Assembly (NCBI RefSeq): GCF_900094625.1
Contig: NZ_FMAJ01000011.1
Coordinates: 124,001 to 188,000, forward strand
Source: Rhizobium aethiopicum
GTDB taxonomy: Bacteria; Pseudomonadota; Alphaproteobacteria; Rhizobiales; Rhizobiaceae
Length of the DNA stretch: 64,000 bases
Direction of reading: 5' to 3'
Positions within the stretch are counted from its first letter, which is position 1; every line of letters begins with the position of its first letter. The translations under genes and the position numbers were made by a program. Shown here one piece after another: positions 13,313 through 21,874 of this stretch. The notes beneath the pieces were generated by a model. It worked only from the letters and a program-made list of their open reading frames with translations. It did no database searches and was not told where the DNA came from.

Positions 13313-14605
13313 ATGAATCTCAAATCTATCTTTACCGGCGCCGCACTTGGCGCCGTCATGGCGGCTTCGGCCGCCTTCCACGGCGCGGTGGCGGCCGAAG
13401 ACACGATCAAGGTCGGCGTGCTGCATTCGCTTTCGGGCACGATGGCGATTTCCGAAACAACGCTGAAAGACGCCATGCTGATGCTCATCGACGAGCAGAA
13501 CAAGAAGGGCGGCCTTCTCGGCAAGAAGCTCGAAGCCGTCGTCGTCGATCCGGCTTCCGACTGGCCGCTGTTCGCCGAAAAGGCACGCGAGCTGATCGAA
13601 AAGGACAAGGTCGCCGCCGTCTTCGGCTGCTGGACGTCGTCCTCGCGCAAATCGGTCCTGCCGGTTTTCGAAGAGCTGAACTCGCTGCTCTTCTATCCCG
13701 TGCAGTATGAAGGCGAGGAATCCTCGCGCAACATCTTCTATACGGGTGCAGCTCCGAACCAGCAGGCGATCCCGGCCGTCGACTACCTGATGAACACCGA
13801 AGGCGTGAAGCGCTTCGTGCTCGAAGGCACCGACTACGTCTATCCTCGCACGACCAACAAGATCCTCGCGGCCTACCTCGAATCCAAGGGCATTCCGAAG
13901 GAGGACATTCTCGTCAACTACACGCCGTTCGGCTTCTCCGACTGGCAGACCGAGGTCGCCAAGATCAAGGAATTCGGCTCGGCCGGCAAGAAGACCGCCG
14001 TCGTCTCCACCATCAACGGTGACGCCAACGTTCCCTTCTACAAGGAGCTCGGCAACCAGGGCATCAAGGCGACCGACATCCCGGTCGTCGCCTTCTCGGT
14101 CGGCGAAGAAGAGCTTGCCGGTCTCGACACCAAGCCGCTGGTCGGCCATCTCGCCGCCTGGAACTACTTCGAGTCCGTGGAAAGCCCGGCTAACAAGAAG
14201 TTCATCAAGGAATGGCATGCCTTCACCAAGAACGACAAGCGCGTGACCAACGACCCGATGGAAGCCGCTTATATCGGCTTCAACGCCTGGGTGAAGGCCG
14301 TCCAGGCCGCCGGCACCACCGATACGGATGCCGTTCTCGACAACATCATCGGCGTCACCGTTCCGAACCTTTCCGGCGGTTATGCCACCGTCATGCCGAA
14401 CCACCACATCACCAAGCCGGTGCTGATCGGTGAAATCCAGGCCGACGGCCAGTTCGAAATCGTCCAGCAGACGCCGGCCGTCGTCGGTGACGAGTGGTCC
14501 GACTTCCTGCCCGACTCCAAGGACCTGATCTCCGATTGGCGCAAGCCTCTCGCCTGCGGCAACTTCAACGTTGCCACCGGCAAGTGCGGTGGCAAGGGCT
14601 CCTGA
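13313..14605 (+). CDS. urtA: Urea ABC transporter substrate-binding protein UrtA
   Basis: A 430-residue periplasmic binding protein with a signal peptide of about 27 residues (to VAA-ED), then DTIKVGVLHSLSGTMAISE, the UrtA form of the amide/urea-binding family. Also typical are FGCWTSSSRKSVLPVFEE and the C-terminal segment ending GNFNVATGKCGGKGS. It captures urea for UrtBCDE. The RBS region AAAAAGGGGATC precedes the ATG. It is first in the urt cluster and separated by 112 bases from urtB, consistent with excess expression of the binding protein. Confidence 0.95.
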   Translation: MNLKSIFTGAALGAVMAASAAFHGAVAAEDTIKVGVLHSLSGTMAISETTLKDAMLMLIDEQNKKGGLLGKKLEAVVVDPASDWPLFAEKARELIEKDKVAAVFGCWTSSSRKSVLPVFEELNSLLFYPVQYEGEESSRNIFYTGAAPNQQAIPAVDYLMNTEGVKRFVLEGTDYVYPRTTNKILAAYLESKGIPKEDILVNYTPFGFSDWQTEVAKIKEFGSAGKKTAVVSTINGDANVPFYKELGNQGIKATDIPVVAFSVGEEELAGLDTKPLVGHLAAWNYFESVESPANKKFIKEWHAFTKNDKRVTNDPMEAAYIGFNAWVKAVQAAGTTDTDAVLDNIIGVTVPNLSGGYATVMPNHHITKPVLIGEIQADGQFEIVQQTPAVVGDEWSDFLPDSKDLISDWRKPLACGNFNVATGKCGGKGS

Positions 14606-14717
14606 GGAGATCCCATCCGTTGACAGCCTGAAGACTTCCGTCCGGAGCTGATCCGGGCGGAAGCTCCGTCCTTACCGCTGCGCCGCAAGGCCGACGACCC
14701 TCAAGGCGAGAGAGCCG

Positions 14718-16343
14718 ATGTTTCGCGCCATCAACATTCTTCTTCTATTATTTTGCCTGATGCTTTCGGGCCTGACGCTTTCGGTGACCGGTCTGCGTGC
14801 CGAAGGCGACGTGCGCGCTCTCGTCGATGCGCTCGGCATCGGCGGCTTTCCCGAGCGCGACGCGGCCATCCGGACGCTTGCCGCTTCCGGGGATACGCAT
14901 GTCAGCCAGATTCTGCAGCAACTGAGCGACGGCAAGCTTTACGTCAATTCGGAGGGTGGTCCCGTTCTCGTTCAGGGCGGCACAGAAGACGAACCAACCT
15001 ATTCCGATCCGATCACCGGCGAGGCGGTCGCCGATGTCGATCCTGACATGATGTCGAAGGTCAAGATCAACAATGCGCTGCGCACCACGATCACGACGAT
15101 GATGAGCCAGCTGACGCTGCTGAGCCCGGATCGCGCCGCGCGGCTAGCAGCTGCCGAGGGCATGCTCAGGGATGCCGATCCCGCCAATCTCGACCTCCTG
15201 AATTCGGCTCTTTCGGCCGAGAAGGATGGCGAGATCAAAAACACGATGGAAGCGGCGCGGGCGGTGATGGTTCTGAAGAGCGATGCCGGCATCGAGGAGA
15301 AGGAGGCCGCGATCGATACGGTCGCCGCCCGCGGCGGCCGCAATGCGTTGACGATCCTGACGACCGCGATGGCGAGTGCGCCTGACGATCTGAAGCCCGT
15401 AATCCAGGCGGAGATCACTTCGATCAACCGCGACCTGGCGCTCTGGGATGTCGTCCAGAACGTCTGGTACGGCCTGTCGCTCGGCTCTGTCCTGCTGCTG
15501 GCCGCGATCGGCCTTGCCATCACCTTCGGCGTCATGGGCGTCATCAACATGGCACATGGCGAGATGGTGATGATCGGCGCCTACACGACCTACGTCGTGC
15601 AGGAAACGATCGCTTCGGCCTTCCCATCGCTTGCCGATTATTCGCTTGTTTTCGCGGTGCCGGCCGCCTTCATCTTCACCGGCTTCGTCGGCCTCGTTAT
15701 CGAACGATCGGTAATCCGCTATCTCTACGGCCGGCCGCTGGAAACCCTGCTTGCCACCTGGGGCGTTTCGCTGATCCTGCAGCAGGCAATCCGCAGCTAT
15801 TTCGGCCCGACCAATCGCGAGGTCCGCAATCCAAGCTGGATGTCCGGCGCCTTCGATTTCGGCGGTCTCGTCATCACCTGGAACCGGCTCTGGATCATCG
15901 TTTTCTCGCTGGTGGTATTCCTGACGCTCTTGATGCTGCTCAAGCGTTCTGCTTTCGGTCTGCAGATGCGGGCGGTGACGCAGAACCGGCGCATGGCCTC
16001 GTCGATGGGCATCCGCACCGGCTGGGTCGATGCCTTCACCTTCGCGCTCGGCTCCGGCATCGCCGGAATGGCCGGCGTGGCGCTCTCGCAGATCGACAAT
16101 GTCTCGCCGAACCTCGGCCAGAACTACATCATCGACAGCTTCATGGTCGTCGTCTTCGGCGGCGTCGGCAATCTCTGGGGCACGCTCGTCGGCGCGCTAT
16201 CGCTCGGCGTCGTCAACAAGTTCCTCGAGCCCTTCGCCGGCGCCGTCCTCGGCAAGATCCTGGTGCTCGTCCTCATCATTCTCTTCATCCAGAAGCGTCC
16301 GCGCGGGCTCTTCGCACTCAAAGGAAGGGCGGTGGAAGCATGA
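14718..16343 (+). CDS. urtB: Urea ABC transporter permease UrtB
   Basis: 541 residues. A signal-like first helix is followed by about 200 residues of soluble, mostly helical extracytoplasmic domain (HEAT-like repeats rich in ALTILTTAMASAP-type helices), then a LivH-like permease core from about residue 250 (YGLSLGSVLLLAAIGLAITFGVMGVINMAHGE in outline). This long N-terminal domain is characteristic of UrtB compared with LivH. It makes the inner-membrane channel with UrtC. The stop overlaps the urtC start by four bases (ATGA). Confidence 0.95.
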   Translation: MFRAINILLLLFCLMLSGLTLSVTGLRAEGDVRALVDALGIGGFPERDAAIRTLAASGDTHVSQILQQLSDGKLYVNSEGGPVLVQGGTEDEPTYSDPITGEAVADVDPDMMSKVKINNALRTTITTMMSQLTLLSPDRAARLAAAEGMLRDADPANLDLLNSALSAEKDGEIKNTMEAARAVMVLKSDAGIEEKEAAIDTVAARGGRNALTILTTAMASAPDDLKPVIQAEITSINRDLALWDVVQNVWYGLSLGSVLLLAAIGLAITFGVMGVINMAHGEMVMIGAYTTYVVQETIASAFPSLADYSLVFAVPAAFIFTGFVGLVIERSVIRYLYGRPLETLLATWGVSLILQQAIRSYFGPTNREVRNPSWMSGAFDFGGLVITWNRLWIIVFSLVVFLTLLMLLKRSAFGLQMRAVTQNRRMASSMGIRTGWVDAFTFALGSGIAGMAGVALSQIDNVSPNLGQNYIIDSFMVVVFGGVGNLWGTLVGALSLGVVNKFLEPFAGAVLGKILVLVLIILFIQKRPRGLFALKGRAVEA

Positions 16344-17503
16344 TAACGGCCTTCCTTCTCCGGTCTCTCGATCGCAGGATCTCCTTCGCCGTCGCCCTGC
16401 TGCTGGCGATCGCCGTTCTTGTGCCGGTGCTGAACCTTGCGACCGGCCCCAGCCATCCGCTGCACGTGCCGACCTACATCATGGCACTATTCGGCAAGTA
16501 TCTTACCTATGCGCTGCTGGCGCTGGCGCTCGATCTCGTCTGGGGCTTTTGCGGCATCCTTTCGCTCGGCCATGGCGCCTTCTTCGCGCTCGGCGGCTAC
16601 GCGATGGGCATGTATCTGATGCGTCAGATCGGCTCGCGCGGCGTCTACGGCGATCCCATCCTGCCTGACTTCATGGTGTTCCTGAACTGGAAGGAGCTGC
16701 CCTGGTTTTGGTATGGCTTCGACCAGTTCTGGTTCGCGGCGCTGATGGTGCTCGCCGTACCCGGGCTGCTCGCCTTCGTCTTCGGTTGGTTCGCCTTCCG
16801 CTCGCGCGTCAACGGCGTCTATCTCTCGATCATCACCCAGGCGATGACCTACGCGCTGCTGCTTGCCTTCTTCCGCAACGACATGGGGTTCGGCGGCAAT
16901 AACGGAATGACCGACTTCAAAGATATCCTCGGCTTCAACATCCAGGCCGACGGCACGCGCGCCAGCCTCTTTGCCGCGACCGCGATCTTCCTGGCGCTGT
17001 CGCTGACGATCGCCTCGGCAATCGTGCGCTCGAAATTCGGCAAGGTGCTCGTAGGCGTGCGCGATGCCGAAAGCCGCACGCGCTTCCTCGGCTACCGCGT
17101 CGAGCATTTCAAGCTCTTCACCTTCGTCGTCTCGGCGATGATGGCGGGTATTGCCGGCGCGCTCTACGTGCCGCAGGTCGGCATCATCAATCCCGGCGAG
17201 TTCGCGCCGGCCAATTCCATCGAAGTCGTCATCTGGACGGCGGTCGGGGGGCGGGGGACGCTGATCGGGCCGATCATCGGCGCGATCCTCGTGAATGGCG
17301 GCAAGACGATCTTTACCGGCCTCTTTCCGGAGTTCTGGCTGTTTGCGCTCGGCGGCCTCTTCGTCGCCGTGACGCTGTTCCTGCCGAAGGGCGTCGTCGG
17401 CACGATCTCGCACCATTTCGCCAACCGCAAGATCGTCTCCGAGCCTGCGTCGCCGTCGGCGCAGGAAGACGACATCGAGCCGAAAATCCAGGCAGCGGAG
17501 TGA
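16340..17503 (+). CDS. urtC: Urea ABC transporter permease UrtC
   Basis: 387 residues, LivM-like, with about ten membrane segments. Family features include the YALLALALDLVWGFCGILSL segment, GNNGMTDF in the periplasmic loop, and VGVRDAESRTRFLGY, the coupling helix that contacts the ATPases. A hydrophilic tail of about 25 residues follows the last helix. The start codon is coupled to the urtB stop and the stop overlaps the possible GTG start of urtD. Confidence 0.95.
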   Translation: MITAFLLRSLDRRISFAVALLLAIAVLVPVLNLATGPSHPLHVPTYIMALFGKYLTYALLALALDLVWGFCGILSLGHGAFFALGGYAMGMYLMRQIGSRGVYGDPILPDFMVFLNWKELPWFWYGFDQFWFAALMVLAVPGLLAFVFGWFAFRSRVNGVYLSIITQAMTYALLLAFFRNDMGFGGNNGMTDFKDILGFNIQADGTRASLFAATAIFLALSLTIASAIVRSKFGKVLVGVRDAESRTRFLGYRVEHFKLFTFVVSAMMAGIAGALYVPQVGIINPGEFAPANSIEVVIWTAVGGRGTLIGPIIGAILVNGGKTIFTGLFPEFWLFALGGLFVAVTLFLPKGVVGTISHHFANRKIVSEPASPSAQEDDIEPKIQAAE

Positions 17504-17508
17504 GCACC

Positions 17509-18264
17509 ATGATTCCCGACGTGAAACCCAACAGCGTGCTCTATCTCAGCGGCGTCTCCGTTTCCTTCGACGGCTTCAAGGCGCTGAACTCGCTCTCGAT
17601 CGTCATCGAGCCCGGCGAGCTTCGCGCCATCATCGGCCCGAACGGCGCCGGCAAGACGACGATGATGGATATCATCACCGGCAAGACCAGGCCTGACGAA
17701 GGCGAAGTGTTTTTCAACGGCACCGTCGACCTCACCAAGAAGGATGAGGCGGATATCGCTCAGCTCGGCATCGGCCGCAAATTCCAGAAGCCGACGGTGT
17801 TCGAAAGCCATACGGTCTGGGACAATCTTGAACTGGCGCTCAATCGCCGCCGCTCGGTCTTTTCGACGCTGTTCTACCGGCTTTCCGGGGAGGACAGGGC
17901 GCGCATCGAGGAGATCCTGGAAACGGTGCGGCTGACGCAGCGGCGCAACGAACTGGCGGCCAATCTCTCGCACGGACAGAAGCAGTGGCTGGAGATCGGC
18001 ATGCTGCTCGCACAGGAGCCGAAGCTGCTGCTCGTCGACGAGCCGGTGGCCGGCATGACGGATGCGGAAACGGCGGAAACGGCGATCCTGCTCAAGGATA
18101 TCGCCAAGACCCGGTCGGTCGTCGTCGTCGAGCATGACATGGGCTTCATCCGCGACCTCGGCGTCAAGGTGACCTGCCTTGCAGAAGGCTCGGTGCTGGC
18201 GGAAGGCTCGATTGATTTCGTCAGTTCGGATCCGAAGGTGATCGAGAATTATCTGGGGCGGTGA
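17509..18264 (+). CDS. urtD: Urea ABC transporter ATP-binding protein UrtD
   Basis: An ABC ATPase of about 251 residues with Walker A GPNGAGKTT, UrtD-type IGRKFQKPTVFESHTVWDNLELAL in outline, signature LSHGQKQWLEIGMLL (the UrtD variant of LSGGQ), Walker B LLLVDEPVAGMTD and H-loop VEHDM. I prefer the ATG at 17509, which has GGAG at 17497-17500 at good spacing. A GTG at 17500 overlapping the urtC stop would add three residues (M/V-S-T). Confidence 0.93.
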   Translation: MIPDVKPNSVLYLSGVSVSFDGFKALNSLSIVIEPGELRAIIGPNGAGKTTMMDIITGKTRPDEGEVFFNGTVDLTKKDEADIAQLGIGRKFQKPTVFESHTVWDNLELALNRRRSVFSTLFYRLSGEDRARIEEILETVRLTQRRNELAANLSHGQKQWLEIGMLLAQEPKLLLVDEPVAGMTDAETAETAILLKDIAKTRSVVVVEHDMGFIRDLGVKVTCLAEGSVLAEGSIDFVSSDPKVIENYLGR

Positions 18265-18340
18265 CCAGTGCAACTTAAAGGCTTGAACCCGACAACAGAA
18301 CAAGCTCTAAAACGAGGGGGTTTTATCGTGGGGTTTCAGC

Positions 18341-18859
18341 ATGGCTTTTCTCGGTATTCTGGTCGCCGCCGTCAGCGGCGCAGTCATCTGGTATTGGCGG
18401 TTCAAAATGGTGCGTGAGGCGGGAAACGAGATCATCGATTCCGTCGAGCGGATGCGGGGCGCTTATAAGCGCGGAAAGCGCCGCAAGCAGGCGGAGGCGG
18501 CGCCGCTGGCTTCGATCGCCGATCCGGCGATTGCGGCGGTAGCCTTCTTCTTCTGCCTTGCCAAGGAGAAGCCGATGTATGTCGATGCGGCGAAGAATGT
18601 CATCCGCAGCCGCATGAACGGGATCATCCGGCCGGGGGACATGGAAGAGGTTCTGGTTTTCGGCGACTGGGCTTCCAAGAATGTGACCAGCCCCGAAGAT
18701 CCGATCCGCCGGTTCCGGGACCTTTGGATGAAGGCGCTCGACATGCAGGAGCGCCAGCAACTGATCGGCATTGCCGAAGACGTGGCCGCTGTCGGCGGTG
18801 AGAGAACGACGGAACAGGAGCACGCCCTGCAGACGCTGAGGCGCAGCCTTATGAACTGA
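18341..18859 (+). CDS. Membrane-anchored helical protein of unknown function inside the urt cluster
   Basis: 172 residues: one N-terminal membrane segment (MAFLGILVAAVSGAVIWYW), a basic stretch RMRGAYKRGKRRKQ at about 40-53, and an all-alpha remainder with acidic and arginine-rich helices ending RRSLMN. It lies between urtD and urtE with only 18 bases before the preferred urtE start, so it is probably cotranscribed. The helical part loosely recalls TerB-like folds, but I cannot support that from motifs. No function is assigned. Confidence 0.7.
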   Translation: MAFLGILVAAVSGAVIWYWRFKMVREAGNEIIDSVERMRGAYKRGKRRKQAEAAPLASIADPAIAAVAFFFCLAKEKPMYVDAAKNVIRSRMNGIIRPGDMEEVLVFGDWASKNVTSPEDPIRRFRDLWMKALDMQERQQLIGIAEDVAAVGGERTTEQEHALQTLRRSLMN

Positions 18860-18877
18860 AGGGGAATGGGTAAACGG

Positions 18878-19573
18878 ATGCTGACAGTCGAAAACGCAAA
18901 TCTACATTATGGCGCGGCGCAGGCACTGCGGGGCATCTCCATCAAGGCAGAGATGGGCAAGATCACCTGCGTGCTGGGCCGCAACGGCGTCGGCAAGAGT
19001 TCGCTGCTGCGCGCTGTCACCGGCCAGCACCCACTGTCAGCCGGCACCGTCACCTTCAACGATGCGCAGCTGAACGGCCTGCCGCCCTTTGCCCGCGCCC
19101 AAAAGGGCATCGGCTACGTGCCGCAGGGGCGTGAAATCTTTCCCCTGCTCACCGTCAAGGAAAATCTCGAAACCGGCTTTGCTCCGCTTAGCCGCCGTGA
19201 CCGCAACATTCCCGACGACATCTTCAGCCTGTTCCCGGTGCTGAAGTCGATGCTGTCGCGACGCGGCGGCGATCTTTCCGGTGGGCAGCAGCAGCAACTG
19301 GCGATCGGGCGGGCCATGGTGACGCGGCCGAGGATCCTTGTGCTCGACGAGCCGACCGAGGGCATTCAGCCTTCGATCATCAAGGATATCGGCCGTGCGA
19401 TTCGTTATCTCCGCGATTCCACCGGCATGGCGATCCTGCTCGTCGAGCAATATCTGGATTTCTGCCGGGAGCTTGCCGACTACGTCTACATCATGGATCG
19501 CGGTGAGATCGTGCATGAAGGGCTTGCCGAAACGCTGGACACGCCGGAGGCCCGCCGTCACCTGACCGTCTGA
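18878..19573 (+). CDS. urtE: Urea ABC transporter ATP-binding protein UrtE
   Basis: An ABC ATPase of about 231 residues that starts MLTVENANLHYGAAQALRG, the usual UrtE opening, which is why I place the start at the ATG at 18878. An ATG at 18866 adds four residues but is only one base from its AAGGGG sequence. Walker A is GRNGVGKSS, the signature LSGGQQQQLAIGRAM, and Walker B ILVLDEPTEGIQP. It completes the UrtABCDE system; unusually, one unknown gene separates it from urtD. Confidence 0.93.
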   Translation: MLTVENANLHYGAAQALRGISIKAEMGKITCVLGRNGVGKSSLLRAVTGQHPLSAGTVTFNDAQLNGLPPFARAQKGIGYVPQGREIFPLLTVKENLETGFAPLSRRDRNIPDDIFSLFPVLKSMLSRRGGDLSGGQQQQLAIGRAMVTRPRILVLDEPTEGIQPSIIKDIGRAIRYLRDSTGMAILLVEQYLDFCRELADYVYIMDRGEIVHEGLAETLDTPEARRHLTV

Positions 19574-19724
19574 CGGGCAGATGCCGCGTTTTGCGGCAGT
19601 GGTGGCGGCGCTTCGCCAATCTCCCGCACACATCGCGGCGTGTTCCGGGCGGCATGGGAATTGCTTGCTTTCCGCTACCCGCGCGATGGAATAAAAAGCG
19701 GTGGAGCGACCGAAAGGGACGATA

Positions 19725-20546
19725 TTGACGATTGCGGCGGCTAGCACGAGACCGCAAAGAGCGGAGGGACGCGGGCATCTGGCAGCAAGGCTGCTCGATG
19801 GCCGCACGCGCATCCGCGAGCTCTATCAGGAGGGCGCGGCGAAGATCCGCCTGCCCGATACGTTCGATGCCTCGATGGAAGCCGTCATCATCAATACATC
19901 AGGCGGGCTGACCGGCGGCGACCGGATGGATTGGAGCGTCGTTGCCGGTGCCGGCACGAAGATCGATGTCACCACCCAGGCCTGCGAGAAGATCTATAAG
20001 GCATCGGCTGGAACCGCCGAGGTGACGACCCGCATCGAAGTTGGAGCGGGAGCGCGCGTCGACTGGCTGCCGCAGGAGACGATCCTCTTCGACCGGGCGT
20101 CACTTTTCCGCCGGCTCGATGTCGATCTCGACGAACGCGCCGAATTCCTGGCCGTCGAGGCGGTGCTGCTCGGCCGCAAGGCGATGGGCGAGGCGGTGAA
20201 GACCGGGCTCTTTCGTGACCGCTGGCGTATTCGCCGTTCGGGCCGATTGATCCATGCCGAGGAACTCAAGCTTTCCGAAGGTATTTCGGCGCTGGCTGCG
20301 CGTCAGGCGGTTCTTGGCGGACAAGTGGCCTTTGCGACGCTGCTTTACGCCGGGCCGCTGGCGGAGGCCTATCTCCTCAAAGTGCGGCCGCTCGTCGAAG
20401 GGCCGATGGGTGGTGCAAGCGCCTGGAACGACAAGCTAGTCGTTCGCCTTGCGGCAGCCGACGGATTCTCGCTCAGAAAAATCCTGATCCCGGTCATTTC
20501 CACATTGCGCAATGGTGCGCCTGTGCCGAAAGTCTGGAATCTATGA
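19725..20546 (+). CDS. ureD: Urease accessory protein UreD
   Basis: 273 residues from a TTG at 19725 (MTIAAASTRPQRAEGRGHL), with GAAAGGGA at 19712-19719 as RBS; this matches the length I know for rhizobial UreD. A GTG at 19701 would lengthen it by eight residues. Family motifs: NTSGGLTGGDRMDW, TTQACEKIYKAS and WLPQETILFD. UreD binds the UreABC apoenzyme and, with UreF and UreG, guides nickel insertion and lysine carbamylation. It begins the urease gene cluster about 150 bases after urtE. Confidence 0.95.
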   Translation: MTIAAASTRPQRAEGRGHLAARLLDGRTRIRELYQEGAAKIRLPDTFDASMEAVIINTSGGLTGGDRMDWSVVAGAGTKIDVTTQACEKIYKASAGTAEVTTRIEVGAGARVDWLPQETILFDRASLFRRLDVDLDERAEFLAVEAVLLGRKAMGEAVKTGLFRDRWRIRRSGRLIHAEELKLSEGISALAARQAVLGGQVAFATLLYAGPLAEAYLLKVRPLVEGPMGGASAWNDKLVVRLAAADGFSLRKILIPVISTLRNGAPVPKVWNL

Positions 20547-20574
20547 ATTCAAGCACGAAGCAGATGGGCACGTA

Positions 20575-20877
20575 ATGAACCTCACTCCGAGAGAAAAAGA
20601 CAAGCTGCTGATATCGATGGCGGCGATGGTGGCGCGGCGGCGGCTGGAGCGCGGCGTCAAGCTGAACTATCCCGAGGCGATCGCGCTGATCAGCGATTTC
20701 GTCGTCGAAGGCGCCCGCGACGGCCGTCCGGTGGCCGAGTTGATGGAAGCCGGCGCCCATGTGATTGGGCGCGACCAGGTGATGGAGGGCGTCGCCGAGA
20801 TGATCCACGACGTGCAGGTGGAGGCGACCTTCCCCGATGGTACCAAACTCGTCACCGTGCACGAACCGATCCGGTAG
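20575..20877 (+). CDS. ureA: Urease gamma subunit UreA
   Basis: 100 residues, exactly the family length, starting MNLTPREKDKLLISMAAMV, with NYPEAIALISDFVVEGARDG and the C-terminal TFPDGTKLVTVHEPI. It is the small structural subunit of the cytoplasmic (UreABC)3 enzyme that hydrolyses urea to ammonia and carbamate. The RBS before the ATG at 20575 is weak, so translation may depend on coupling to ureD 28 bases upstream. Confidence 0.97.
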   Translation: MNLTPREKDKLLISMAAMVARRRLERGVKLNYPEAIALISDFVVEGARDGRPVAELMEAGAHVIGRDQVMEGVAEMIHDVQVEATFPDGTKLVTVHEPIR

Positions 20878-20886
20878 GGAGAGAAA

Positions 20887-21138
20887 ATGCTGGAACTCAG
20901 GCCCAATTGCGAATGCTGCGACAAGGATTTGCCGCCGGAGAGCGGCGAGGCCAGGATCTGCACCTATGAATGCACGTTCTGCGCCGATTGCGTGGACAAT
21001 GTGCTGAAGGGCGCCTGCCCGAATTGCGGCGGCAATCTCGTCGCGAGGCCCATCCGGCCGGCGGTCATGCTCGCCAAACATCCGGCCTCGACGAAACGTG
21101 TGCTGAAGGCCGAGGGCTGTGCGCCCAAGGCGGCTTAG
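20887..21138 (+). CDS. DUF1272 cysteine-rich small protein
   Basis: 83 residues with paired CxxC-type motifs (CECCDKDLPP, CTYECTFCADC, CPNCGG) that suggest a zinc ribbon. This is the DUF1272 family, commonly annotated in alphaproteobacteria. It lies nine bases after ureA and its end is 10 bases before ureB, so it is cotranscribed with the urease structural genes. Its role is unknown. A metal-binding or metal-handling function in urease assembly is an inference from cysteine content and context. Confidence 0.88.
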   Translation: MLELRPNCECCDKDLPPESGEARICTYECTFCADCVDNVLKGACPNCGGNLVARPIRPAVMLAKHPASTKRVLKAEGCAPKAA

Positions 21139-21148
21139 GGAGAACTTT

Positions 21149-21454
21149 ATGATTCCGGGCGAAATCATTGCCGCCAGCGGCGACATCGAACTCAATGCCG
21201 GCGCGCCGACGGTGACGCTGGAGGTTTCCAATACCGGCGACCGGCCGGTACAGGTCGGCAGCCACTATCACTTCGCCGAAACCAATGCCGGGCTTTCCTT
21301 CGACCGCGCGGCGGCGCATGGCAAGCGGCTCGATATTCCGGCCGGAACGGCGGTGCGCTTCGAGCCGGGGCAGACGCGCTCGGTGACGCTGATCCCGCTT
21401 TCCGGCAAGCGCGAGGTTTACGGCTTTCGTCAGCTGGTAATGGGCAAGCTTTAA
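21149..21454 (+). CDS. ureB: Urease beta subunit UreB
   Basis: 101 residues from the ATG at 21149 (MIPGEIIAASGDIELNAGAP), with AGGGAGAA at 21137-21144 as RBS; this is the standard length. Diagnostic motifs: VSNTGDRPVQVGSHYHFAE, FDRAAAHGKRLDIPAGTAVRFEPG and the C-terminal GKREVYGF. An in-frame extension upstream into the DUF1272 gene is not real. It is a structural subunit of urease. Confidence 0.97.
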   Translation: MIPGEIIAASGDIELNAGAPTVTLEVSNTGDRPVQVGSHYHFAETNAGLSFDRAAAHGKRLDIPAGTAVRFEPGQTRSVTLIPLSGKREVYGFRQLVMGKL

Positions 21455-21465
21455 CGGGAGGCTGC

Positions 21466-21873
21466 ATGCGTTTGAAGATTTGCCTCATCGGGGCGGCGAT
21501 GCTGCTGGCTTCAAGTGCGGCCTCGGCCCAGGATATCGATTGCCAGAATCCCAAGACGCAGTCGGACATGACTTCCTGTGAGGTCGCGCGTCATGAGACA
21601 GCCGACAAGGCGCTGAACGAGCAATACAAGAAGACGCGCGCCGCCATGGTGGCGATCGACAAGGATCTGGACGGCGACAAGAAGGGCGCGGAAAAGGCGC
21701 TGGTCAAGGCCCAGCGCGCCTGGATCGATTATCGCGACGCCCAATGCGACGCCTTCGGCTTTCAGGCCCGCGGCGGCACGATGGAGCCGATGCTGGTCGC
21801 CGGATGCCTTGCCGAAGAGACGGATAAACGCACGAAAGAGCTGAAACAGCTCGAAGACACGATGAGCAACTAG
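21466..21873 (+). CDS. LprI-like (DUF1311) secreted protein
   Basis: 135 residues with a signal peptide of about 21 residues (MRLKICLIGAAMLLASSAASA) followed by QDIDCQNPKTQSDMTSCEVA, two conserved cysteines, and WIDYRDAQCDAF with a third; this is the DUF1311/LprI pattern. Some members inhibit lysozyme in the envelope, but many are uncharacterised. It sits between ureB and the next gene, 11 bases after ureB. A direct urease role for a periplasmic protein is unlikely. Confidence 0.85.
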   Translation: MRLKICLIGAAMLLASSAASAQDIDCQNPKTQSDMTSCEVARHETADKALNEQYKKTRAAMVAIDKDLDGDKKGAEKALVKAQRAWIDYRDAQCDAFGFQARGGTMEPMLVAGCLAEETDKRTKELKQLEDTMSN

Positions 21874-21874
21874 G

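Noticed and set aside
19582..19598. TGCCGC/GCGGCA hairpin after urtE as a terminator
   Set aside because: The stem has no T-run after it on the plus strand, and transcription may continue to ureD.
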